In this document: piece by piece, positions 35,990 through 42,668 of the stretch
Layout: every line of letters starts with the position of its first letter
Numbering within the stretch: the stretch's first letter is position 1
DNA from: Pontibacter pamirensis
GTDB taxonomy: Bacteria > Bacteroidota > Bacteroidia > Cytophagales > Hymenobacteraceae
DNA: 64,000 nucleotides
Assembly (NCBI RefSeq): GCF_010015475.1
Contig: NZ_SSNI01000020.1
Location: 1-64,000, forward strand
Direction: 5' to 3'
Program-made: the position numbers and the translations under genes
The notes under the pieces: model-generated
Databases searched by the model: none
Told to the model about the DNA's origin: nothing
What the model saw: the letters and a program-made list of their open reading frames with translations, nothing else

Positions 35990-36031
35990 AAAAGAGAAGA
36001 GGACCTGTTTGCGCAGGTCCTCTTCTCTTTT
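35990..36031 (-). terminator. terminator of the isoaspartyl peptidase gene
   Basis: 18-bp perfect arms at 35,990-36,007 and 36,014-36,031 around a 6-base loop, with A4 at the outer left so that the leftward RNA ends in U4. Together with the REP-like element it fills the 317-bp gap. Confidence 0.85.
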
Positions 36032-36048
36032 ACTTTAAACCAAAGCTA

Positions 36049-37080
36049 TTAATCTTTATAAATGGCTACTTCTGATTTTCCTTTCTTCATGTAGCCACGG
36101 TACATGCCGGCTGAGTTGAAAGGCATGGCCACGTTACCATCTTTGTCTACGGCAATCACGCCGCCTTCCCCGCCACGCTCCACCAGCTTCTTCATCACCA
36201 CTTCATCGGCTGCTTTCTTCAACGACAAGCCTTTGTAGTCCATCAGCGCCGCAATGTCGTGGGCCACTACCGAACGGATAAAGTACTCGCCATGGCCTGT
36301 GGCAGACACGGCACAAGTGTTGTTATCGGCATAAGTTCCTGCCCCGATAATTGGCACATCGCCTACGCGGCCGTAGCGCTTGTTAGTCATACCGCCCGTA
36401 GAGGTTGCCGCTGCCAGGTTGCCGTAGGCATCCAAGGCTACAGCTCCCACAGTACCGAATTTCTGACCCTCGATAAAGATGTTTTCCGTGCTGCCGGTGC
36501 CACCGCTGTGGTCTAGTTGCGTTTTCTCTTTGTCTCTGATTTGCTGCAATTGGTTAAAGCGCGTTTCGGTATGGAAGTAAGATGGTTCTACGATTTCCAT
36601 TCCTTTCTCTTTCGCAAACTTCTCCGCTCCGTTGCCAATCATCATCACGTGCTCCGACTGCTCCATCACCGCACGGGCTGTGCTGATAGGATTCCGGATA
36701 GTGGTAACACTGGCTATGGCACCTGCATTCAGCGTTTTACCGTCCATGATGGCGGCATCCATCTCGTTTTTGCCTTCGTTCGTGAACACCGCGCCTTTAC
36801 CGGCATTAAAGAGCGGCGAATCTTCCATCACGCGCACTGTGGCCTCAACGGCATCCAGGCTGCTGCCTCCCTTTTCCAAGATTGCATAGCCTGTTTTAAG
36901 CGCCTCGTTCAGTTTTTCCTTGTAGGCCTTCTCCTTTTCAGGTGTCATGTTGGCACGCGTAATGGTACCGGCACCACCGTGTATCACCAGCGTTATTTTA
37001 CTGTAGTCAGGCTTAGACTGTGCCAGGCCCATATATCCGGCCAGCAGGAACAGGCACAGGAAGTATAGTTTCTTGTTCAT
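36049..37080 (-). CDS. exported isoaspartyl peptidase / L-asparaginase (Ntn hydrolase, type III)
   Basis: A 343-residue protein with a signal peptide (MNKKLYFLCLFLLAGYMGLA) and the complete plant-type asparaginase fold. The N-terminal landmark is VIHGGAGTI; the autocleavage site precedes the nucleophile Thr210 (FGTVGAVALD); the substrate loop is STGGMTNKRYGRVGDVPIIG (228-247), with TGHGEYFIR (261-269). The precursor should self-process into alpha (about 21-209) and beta (210-343) subunits. It hydrolyses iso-Asp dipeptides and Asn, here in the periplasm. Monocistronic. Confidence 0.95.
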   Translation of the reverse strand: MNKKLYFLCLFLLAGYMGLAQSKPDYSKITLVIHGGAGTITRANMTPEKEKAYKEKLNEALKTGYAILEKGGSSLDAVEATVRVMEDSPLFNAGKGAVFTNEGKNEMDAAIMDGKTLNAGAIASVTTIRNPISTARAVMEQSEHVMMIGNGAEKFAKEKGMEIVEPSYFHTETRFNQLQQIRDKEKTQLDHSGGTGSTENIFIEGQKFGTVGAVALDAYGNLAAATSTGGMTNKRYGRVGDVPIIGAGTYADNNTCAVSATGHGEYFIRSVVAHDIAALMDYKGLSLKKAADEVVMKKLVERGGEGGVIAVDKDGNVAMPFNSAGMYRGYMKKGKSEVAIYKD

Positions 37081-37243
37081 AATTTGTTTTGATGTAAGGG
37101 TGATTTAAAAGTCCAGTTTGGAAGCTGCTCTTAAAGTTATACCATTTGATTGAGAAAGAAAAAACGTGAGGCGGTGCGGTAAAATTCCTCTTTTGTAAAA
37201 ACAACAAATGTATGATTTGCCTCTTCCCACTTATCTTCGCATC

Positions 37244-37642
37244 ATGACGTTGATAGACAAGATGGCCTGGATAGAGATCCAGGACAGGAAAATACTGAGC
37301 ACACGCAGCAAAGGCAAAGACACCTACTACATACCCGGTGGCAAACGCGAAGCCGGTGAAACAGACCACCAGACACTTATTCGGGAAGTTGAAGAGGAAC
37401 TGACAGTGCAGCTTCACCCGGAAACGCTGGAGTTTGTGCGGGTGTTCCAGGCACAGGCTCATGGGCATGCTGCTGGCATAGAAGTAAAGATGCAGTGCTA
37501 CAAAGGCCGGTACAGCGGCACGATTACGGCCAACTCCGAAATAGAAAAAGTCATTTGGCTCACTTACCATGACCGGGACAAGGTATCGCCTGTGGATAAG
37601 CTTATCTTCGACTGGCTAAAGCAACAGGACCTGATTGACTGA
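37244..37642 (+). CDS. NUDIX hydrolase
   Basis: A 132-residue protein with a perfect Nudix box (G-x5-E-x7-REVEEEL: GKREAGETDHQTLIREVEEEL in two parts near residues 34-54), expected to hydrolyse a nucleoside-diphosphate-linked substrate with Mg2+. Flanking strands MAWIEIQDRKILSTRSKG and TYYIPGG fit the fold. The start is ATG at 37,244 (MTLIDKMAWIEI); an in-frame ATG at 37,208 adds twelve residues with no family match and overlaps the likely promoter region. The disrupted membrane-protein gene follows 16 bases later. Confidence 0.9.
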   Translation: MTLIDKMAWIEIQDRKILSTRSKGKDTYYIPGGKREAGETDHQTLIREVEEELTVQLHPETLEFVRVFQAQAHGHAAGIEVKMQCYKGRYSGTITANSEIEKVIWLTYHDRDKVSPVDKLIFDWLKQQDLID

Positions 37643-37658
37643 TTTAGCGCAAGCGTCC

Positions 37659-38252
37659 ATGCCTCTCCTTCTCCGCCTGAAACACTGGCAGGCTTTTCTG
37701 CTGCTGTTTGTACTTCCTTTCCTGCTGCAGTATGGTGTGCCCAAACTGTTTGATGCTGCTGGGATAGCGCTGGGTTGAGTTGCAGCTTTGTTGATTGATG
37801 TGCTGCCTTCGGTGGCCTATGTTCTTTGGATGTGGCGGGTAGGATACCTTCTGTACCGTCGCCTGCCGGCACAGATAAAGATAAGCCCGGTATACCTGCA
37901 CCTGGGAGCTACCTATTTTGTGCTGTACACGCTGCTGTTCCTTTACACGCTGGGCCTCGTGAAAGAGAGCGTACTGGAGGGCAACTTACCATACGGCATG
38001 CTGCTGCTCCTCGCGCCGATGCACCTGCTGGCTACTTTCTGCTTGCTGTACATTATATACTTTGCGGCAAGGTCGCTGGTGAGCGTGGAGCGGCAGCGGG
38101 TGGTATCAACCAGTGAGTTTACCGGTGCTTACCTGCTGTTTATGTTTCTGCCCATTGGCATCTGGTTTCTACAGCCCCGGCTTAACAAGCTTGAAAGCCT
38201 GCAGAGCTATAAACTGTTACGCTTTCGCTGTCAAAACATTAAAATAATTTAA
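37659..38252 (+). pseudogene. membrane-protein gene interrupted by an in-frame TGA
   Basis: ATG at 37,659 opens MPLLLRLKHWQAFLLLFVLP..., runs 39 codons to TGA at 37,776-37,778, and the same frame then continues for another 157 codons to the stop at 38,252. Hydrophobic character carries straight across the stop (FDAAGIALG, stop, VAALLIDVLPSVAYVLWMW). A single TGG to TGA change would explain it. The full product would be about 197 residues with four to five transmembrane helices. It could be a recent nonsense mutation, a sequencing error, or read-through. A restart from TTG at 37,788 would give a shortened protein. Family not recognised. Confidence 0.7.
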
Positions 38253-38325
38253 TTAAAAAATATATTACAGATAAAATATTCTATACAAGGCGCCGTTAAC
38301 AAGCGAGAATAGCGAAAGGATTTTA

Positions 38326-38333
38326 TATTTTTG
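38326..38333 (+). promoter_or_regulatory. Bacteroidota -7 promoter element for the OmpA lipoprotein
   Basis: TATTTTTG matches TAnnTTTG, 88 bases before the ATG at 38,422. The region between is AT-rich with no hairpin. Confidence 0.4.
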
Positions 38334-38421
38334 CCACGATTGTTTAGCCTGCAGTCTAATAATTCATCATCTTTGTAGCGCTACTATTAAAAACCAACCA
38401 AACAACAATTAACTATTTAAC

Positions 38422-39132
38422 ATGAAATTCAATTTCTTCAAAGCGTCCCTTTCATTGGTGCTGTGCTCCTCACTAATGGCCTCTTGTGTATCATCCAAGA
38501 AGTACGAAGAACTCCAGGCAAGCAAAGAAGCGCTCGAGCGCGAGCAGGCTGCCTCTAAGCAAAAAGTAGACGAGTTGTCTACTTCCCTGAAAGACCGTGA
38601 GCAAAAGCTTGCTGAGATGGAGCGTGCCATGAACGAGCAGCAAAAAATCCTGGACAACCTGAAAAACGAGGTAAACACTGCACTGCAAGGCTTTAACCAA
38701 GGCGACCTGAGCGTAAGCATTAAAGACGGCAAAGTGTACGTGTCTATGTCTGACAAACTTTTGTTCGCTACTGGTAGCACCAAAGTAAACGCTGGTGGCA
38801 AAAAAGCAATAGACCAACTGGTGGATGTGCTGAAGAAAAACCAAGAGGTTGGTGTAATGGTAGAAGGCCACACAGATGACGTGAGTGTAGCAGGCGGCAT
38901 GAAATACATGTCTGACAACTGGGACCTGAGCGTACTGCGTGCCACTGAAATCACCCGTATGATGACGCAGAAAGGACTGTCTCCTGACAGAGTAACACCA
39001 GCAGGACGTTCTTACTACATGCCGGTAGACACTGGCCGTACGCCAGAGGCAAAAGCGAAAAACCGTCGCACAGAAATTATCCTGACACCAGACTTCTCAG
39101 AAGTTTATAAAATCATAGGTCTTCAGTCTTAA
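38422..39132 (+). CDS. OmpA family peptidoglycan-binding lipoprotein
   Basis: A 236-residue lipoprotein: signal MKFNFFKASLSLVLCSSLMA then SC, lipidated at Cys22; a coiled-coil stalk over about residues 25-90 (KKYEELQASKEALEREQAAS); and an OmpA_C domain over about 100-225 with FATGSTKVNAGGKKAIDQL, VEGHTDDVS and the peptidoglycan-binding Asp/Arg set (NWDLSVLRATEITRMM, KAKNRRTEIIL). It tethers the outer membrane to the cell wall, Pal-like. Monocistronic with its own terminator. Confidence 0.94.
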   Translation: MKFNFFKASLSLVLCSSLMASCVSSKKYEELQASKEALEREQAASKQKVDELSTSLKDREQKLAEMERAMNEQQKILDNLKNEVNTALQGFNQGDLSVSIKDGKVYVSMSDKLLFATGSTKVNAGGKKAIDQLVDVLKKNQEVGVMVEGHTDDVSVAGGMKYMSDNWDLSVLRATEITRMMTQKGLSPDRVTPAGRSYYMPVDTGRTPEAKAKNRRTEIILTPDFSEVYKIIGLQS

Positions 39133-39152
39133 TCTGAATCCATAAACGATAG

Positions 39153-39188
39153 AAAAGCCGACACTTCTCTTAGGGGTGTCGGCTTTTT
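39153..39188 (+). terminator. terminator after the OmpA lipoprotein
   Basis: 12-bp arms at 39,153-39,164 and 39,176-39,187 followed by a T7 run. Confidence 0.85.
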
Positions 39189-39276
39189 TTGTGCTGATGG
39201 TTGAATTTTAAACTGTTGTGATTCTCTTTTAATGCAAACAACCATCAACATTTAAACCATTTAACCATCCCACACT

Positions 39277-39789
39277 TTACTCCTTCATCTCCTTCGCCTG
39301 CCGGATGGCCTCAAATAGCTTCCCCGCATTCTGAGAGCCGATGAGCAGCGGCTTTCGGTTATAGAAGTGTAGCTGCACCCCTTCGTTGCCCGACATGTTA
39401 TAGGCCTTGCCTCTGAAGCCCCACCGGATGCCCCAACCGCCGTACTCCCGGATAGGATTATAGGTGATGCGCTCATAGTCGCGGACGGAATGCAGCAGAA
39501 TGCGCTTCGGCCGCAGATGGAAAGGCCAGAACCGCACCTGCAGTTCCCCCGGCTGCACCACCGTAGTAAGTTTCATGCTGTAAAAAAAAATGGGAAAGCC
39601 CAGGCCCATCAGCACAAATAGTAAAATCACCTGCACGTTGGATACCGAATTGTTGCCAAAGCTGCCGCCAAGCAATACCTGCGATACAAATCCTGCCCAA
39701 AAAATACTGGCTACGCCCACCACCACCACCGACAGCCAGAACTGCTTAAAGCGCTGTCGCTCCCGGAAAAGTATGTTTTGCTCCGCCAT
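39277..39789 (-). CDS. hypothetical membrane protein, 170 aa
   Basis: Unrecognised beyond its layout: two transmembrane helices (about residues 18-41, WLSVVVVGVASIFWAGFVSQ; about 53-71, VILLFVLMGLGFPIFFYS) followed by a cytosolic beta-rich domain resembling bacterial PH-like domains (TTVVQPGELQVRFWPFHLRP, DYERITYNPIREYGGWGIRW, LHFYNRKPLLIGSQN). The last segment, with 'KPLLIGSQNAGKLFEAIRQA', is typical of the helix that closes a PH-like fold. Monocistronic. Confidence 0.8.
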   Translation of the reverse strand: MAEQNILFRERQRFKQFWLSVVVVGVASIFWAGFVSQVLLGGSFGNNSVSNVQVILLFVLMGLGFPIFFYSMKLTTVVQPGELQVRFWPFHLRPKRILLHSVRDYERITYNPIREYGGWGIRWGFRGKAYNMSGNEGVQLHFYNRKPLLIGSQNAGKLFEAIRQAKEMKE

Positions 39790-39901
39790 TTCTTGGACAC
39801 AAGTATCAAGACAAAAGACACATGCCTTGGTCTTTGTTTCATTTTCTACGGGATGAAGCCAGTAGTAAGTTGTAAGACATGAATCAACCTATAAAACAAA
39901 A

Positions 39902-39924
39902 CCGCCTGCTATAGCAGCAGGCGG
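39902..39924 (-). terminator. terminator of the trans-sulfuration gene
   Basis: 9-bp GC-rich arms at 39,902-39,910 and 39,916-39,924; on the minus strand the stem is followed by TTTTGTTTTAT. Confidence 0.8.
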
Positions 39925-39987
39925 CTTAAATATACATCAGAAACAAGTCTACAATATTGTGTTTGACGTCTTGTGTCTGAGAAAAAA

Positions 39988-41127
39988 CTAACGAAGTGCC
40001 TGCTCCAGGTCGCTCAGCAGGTCCTCTATATCCTCTACTCCCACACTCAGGCGAATCAGTGACTCACTTAAGCCGGCTTTCATACGCTCTTCGGCCGGAA
40101 TGCTGGCGTGCGTCATGCTGGCAGGGTGCCCGCACAGTGACTCTACGCCACCCAGAGACTCCGCCAGTGTGAAGATTTTCAGTTTCTCCAGCACGCTTAC
40201 CGCATCCTCTACCTTGTCGCCTTTCAGCACAAAGGATACCATGCCGCCGAAGTCACTCATCTGCTCCTGTGCCACCTTGTGGTTCTTGTGCTCCTCAAAA
40301 CCAGGCCAGAATACCTTCTCCACCTTTACGTGGCCTTTCAGGAACTCCGCCACCTGGCGTCCATTCTGGCAATGGCGCTCCATGCGCAGGTGCAGGGTTT
40401 TAAGTCCGCGCAGCACCAGGAAGCAGTCCTGAGGGCCCGGTGTGGCACCGCAGGAGTTCTGGATAAAGGCAAGCTGCTGGTGCAGGTCATCATCTTTCAC
40501 CACAATGGCGCCCATTACCACATCGGAGTGGCCGCCCATGTACTTTGTTAGGGAATGCATCACAATGTCAGCGCCCAAGTCGAGCGGCGTTTGCAGATAT
40601 GGCGTGGCAAAGGTATTGTCAGCCACCACCAGCAGTTTGTGCTTTTTGGCGATTTCAGCACAGCCTTTTATATCAATGATGTTCAGCAAAGGATTTGTTG
40701 GCGTTTCTACCCATATCATCCGGGTATTTTCGTTCACCAGCGACTCCACTTTTGTCAGGTCGCCCATATCGGTGAAGTGGAACTTGATGCCGTAGTTCTG
40801 GAAAACCTTTGTAAAAATGCGGTAGCTGCCGCCGTACAGGTCGTTGGTGGAGATAACCTCATCACCGGGCTTCAGCATTTTGATGATGGCATCCACGGCA
40901 GCCATACCCGAAGAGAAACACAGCCCGTGCTTGCCGTTTTCCAACGCCGCAAGTGCATTCTGCAACTGGGTGCGGGTGGGGTTGTGCGTGCGGGAGTATT
41001 CGTAGCCTTTGTGGTCGCCGGGTGAGCGCTGCACATAGGTAGATGTCTGGTAAATAGGCGTCATGATAGCGCCGGTGGTTGGGTCTGGTTCAATGCCAGC
41101 GTGTATTGCTTTTGTTCCAAATTTCAT
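39988..41127 (-). CDS. cystathionine gamma-synthase / gamma-lyase family PLP enzyme
   Basis: A 379-residue trans-sulfuration enzyme. Signatures: the start MKFGTKAIHAGIEPDPTTGA; the active-site Tyr and Arg of GYEYSRTHNPTRTQLQNAL; the PLP-stacking YGGSYR; the Asp of VVADNTFATP; and the Schiff-base Lys195 in HSLTKYMGGHSD. It uses an activated homoserine plus Cys (synthase) or cleaves cystathionine (lyase); sequence alone does not separate them. No sulfur-assimilation gene is adjacent. ATG at 41,127 is used; another ATG lies two codons upstream. Confidence 0.93.
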   Translation of the reverse strand: MKFGTKAIHAGIEPDPTTGAIMTPIYQTSTYVQRSPGDHKGYEYSRTHNPTRTQLQNALAALENGKHGLCFSSGMAAVDAIIKMLKPGDEVISTNDLYGGSYRIFTKVFQNYGIKFHFTDMGDLTKVESLVNENTRMIWVETPTNPLLNIIDIKGCAEIAKKHKLLVVADNTFATPYLQTPLDLGADIVMHSLTKYMGGHSDVVMGAIVVKDDDLHQQLAFIQNSCGATPGPQDCFLVLRGLKTLHLRMERHCQNGRQVAEFLKGHVKVEKVFWPGFEEHKNHKVAQEQMSDFGGMVSFVLKGDKVEDAVSVLEKLKIFTLAESLGGVESLCGHPASMTHASIPAEERMKAGLSESLIRLSVGVEDIEDLLSDLEQALR

Positions 41128-41306
41128 ATTCATAGTTTCTGTTTAAGAATGCGGTATGCTGCAAGTTAAAAAAATTACCGCAGAAGAGAGAATGCGTCTC
41201 ACATCCTCCTTTCCTTCTACGGCAGTCAGCACTTTTAAAGCCGCTAAAATCTTTTGTCCTTTGTATTTCGTCTATACCTTAACAAAACGAATACAAAAAC
41301 CGCCAC

Positions 41307-42026
41307 ATGAAGGGATTCCCCATGCTGCGTACTTTTATACGCGAAAACGCTTCTACGTTTATCTCTATGCTGCTGCTGGTCGTGGTGCCGGTGGTGGTGA
41401 GCTCTACACTGGCAGTGGTACTGTACAATTACCAGAACCTGCTCGCAGGCTTGTCGTGGGTGGAGATGCTGCTTTACTTTGCCGTTATCTCCGTGACGAT
41501 GGCGCTGGCCCTGACGCCTACTACCTTTGTAGCGCTGGTGAGCGGCTTTTACCTGGGCTGGATTGGTTTTGGAGGAATTGTAGTGTCTTATGGCATTGCG
41601 GCACTGATAGGCTACAGCCTCGCCAGAATAATAGACCACGGCAAGATGTTGAGCTTTCTGAACCGCTTCGAGAAGGCGCGCATCCTCATGCAGGAGCTGC
41701 GCAACCAGAGTTGGAGCCTTATCATCCTTACACGTATATCGCCAGTACTGCCCTTCGCGCTGATGAACTTCGTGCTCTCGCTGCTCCAGGTAGACAGGAC
41801 AAGGTTCTTTATCGCCAGCATCATCGGTATGCTCCCACGTACCCTGTTCTTTTTCTGGATAGGCACCCAGGCCCGCGACATCGTTTCGGTGCTGCAGGAC
41901 CCGAATGCCGGCGCCGGCGGGCAAATCCTGCTGATTTCCCTAATTATCATTTCGATAGGCGGTTTGTACTTCCTCTTCGACAGGGCTCTGAAGCGCGCCC
42001 TGCGGAAAGCCTCCGAAAAAAGTTAG
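41307..42026 (+). CDS. TVP38/TMEM64 family (VTT domain) membrane protein
   Basis: A 239-residue inner-membrane protein with about five helices. The VTT/SNARE-associated core is visible: ALALTPTTFVALVSGFYLG (near 70-88), IAALIGYSLARIIDHGK and the conserved ILTRISPVLPFALMNFVLSLL, with re-entrant-loop prolines. Relatives include DedA-type lipid scramblase-like transporters. It is the last ordinary chromosomal protein gene before tRNA-Arg. Confidence 0.92.
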   Translation: MKGFPMLRTFIRENASTFISMLLLVVVPVVVSSTLAVVLYNYQNLLAGLSWVEMLLYFAVISVTMALALTPTTFVALVSGFYLGWIGFGGIVVSYGIAALIGYSLARIIDHGKMLSFLNRFEKARILMQELRNQSWSLIILTRISPVLPFALMNFVLSLLQVDRTRFFIASIIGMLPRTLFFFWIGTQARDIVSVLQDPNAGAGGQILLISLIIISIGGLYFLFDRALKRALRKASEKS

Positions 42027-42098
42027 CGAAATCTTGCCCCAGGACTTGCGTATAAGGGAAAAAGGCCTTTACTTTGCACCATCATCACAGAACAAAAC

Positions 42099-42172
42099 GG
42101 TCACGTAGCTCAACTGGATAGAGCATCTGACTACGAATCAGAAGGTTAGGGGTTCGACTCCCTTCGCGACCA
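42099..42172 (+). tRNA. tRNA-Arg (anticodon ACG)
   Basis: 74 nt folding as a cloverleaf: acceptor GGTCACG with CGCGACC (one A-C mismatch), D-arm GCTC/GAGC, anticodon stem TCTGA/TCAGA around CTACGAA (anticodon ACG, read as ICG after deamination), T-loop TTCGACT, discriminator A. CCA is not encoded. A TACTTTG at 42,070-42,076 may be its -7 box. A hairpin terminator follows directly. It marks the left border of the leftward phage-like island and is the probable integration target. Confidence 0.93.
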
Positions 42173-42176
42173 CCGG

Positions 42177-42207
42177 AAAGGCCCTCAGCATGCAGCTGGG
42201 GGCCTTT
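42177..42207 (+). terminator. terminator after tRNA-Arg
   Basis: 13-bp arms at 42,177-42,189 and 42,195-42,207 with one G-U pair, followed by T-rich sequence. Confidence 0.8.
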
Positions 42208-42217
42208 TTTATTTCTC

Positions 42218-42289
42218 GGGAGCAGATATGGGAGCAGATTTAGAAAACTCCTCCCATACTTAGCCTTCCCAGACTAAGTATGGGAGCAG
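42218..42289. repeat. GGGAGCAG repeats and inverted repeat beside the tRNA (possible attachment region)
   Basis: GGGAGCAG occurs at 42,218-42,225, 42,230-42,237 and 42,282-42,289, the first two exactly 12 bp apart as a tandem. A 13-bp perfect inverted repeat CTCCCATACTTAG lies at 42,251-42,263 with its complement at 42,274-42,286; on the minus strand it is followed by GAGTTTTC, so it can also end the leftward island transcript. Repeats like these next to a tRNA 3' end resemble recombinase arm sites, but no integrase is in the window to confirm it. Confidence 0.45.
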
Positions 42290-42350
42290 CTGGGTAAATT
42301 CTTGACTTCTAATTTAAATTCAGAAAATAACCACTGCTAATGATACAGTG

Positions 42351-42668
42351 CTATGCTATGTTCTTAGGTAAGAAGGACGGCGTAGTCTGTGGCAAAAGAT
42401 TAGATCTCGAGCCTCTAAATATACTTGAAACGCTATCAAATAAACCCTTACCGGCTTCCACAATGGATACACCTGTCTGAATGGTGTTTGTTATCTTTTG
42501 ACCGGTGCTCAAAGTGGTTTGTTTTGTAACATAGGGACTGGTGGCGCCGGAGTTTACTCCAGGCACAATTACATGAGGAGATACCATCTGCTTATCCTTA
42601 TTCTGGCTCATCAGGTAAAGTCCCCCTATTCCCAGAACCCCCACAATTAAAAGCGTGTTGTCGTTCAT
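42351..42668 (-). CDS. small membrane-anchored protein, 105 aa (island)
   Basis: Unrecognised. Residues 2-20 form a glycine-rich transmembrane helix (NDNTLLIVGVLGIGGLYLM), followed by a Ser/Thr-rich, probably disordered body ending in basic sequence (IFRGSRSNLLPQ). The start ATG overlaps the stop of the RecA-fold gene by the 4-bp ATGA, so the two are translationally coupled. The membrane motif DN-T-LLI..LGIGGLY closely resembles the frameshift tail of the endolysin gene at 50.4 kb. It is the last gene of the leftward array. Confidence 0.75.
   Translation of the reverse strand: MNDNTLLIVGVLGIGGLYLMSQNKDKQMVSPHVIVPGVNSGATSPYVTKQTTLSTGQKITNTIQTGVSIVEAGKGLFDSVSSIFRGSRSNLLPQTTPSFLPKNIA

Noticed and set aside
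41156..42055. 299-codon frame overlapping the VTT membrane protein on the same strand
   Set aside because: The VTT frame has the transmembrane pattern and family motifs; this frame is Arg/Pro/His-rich shadow sequence.
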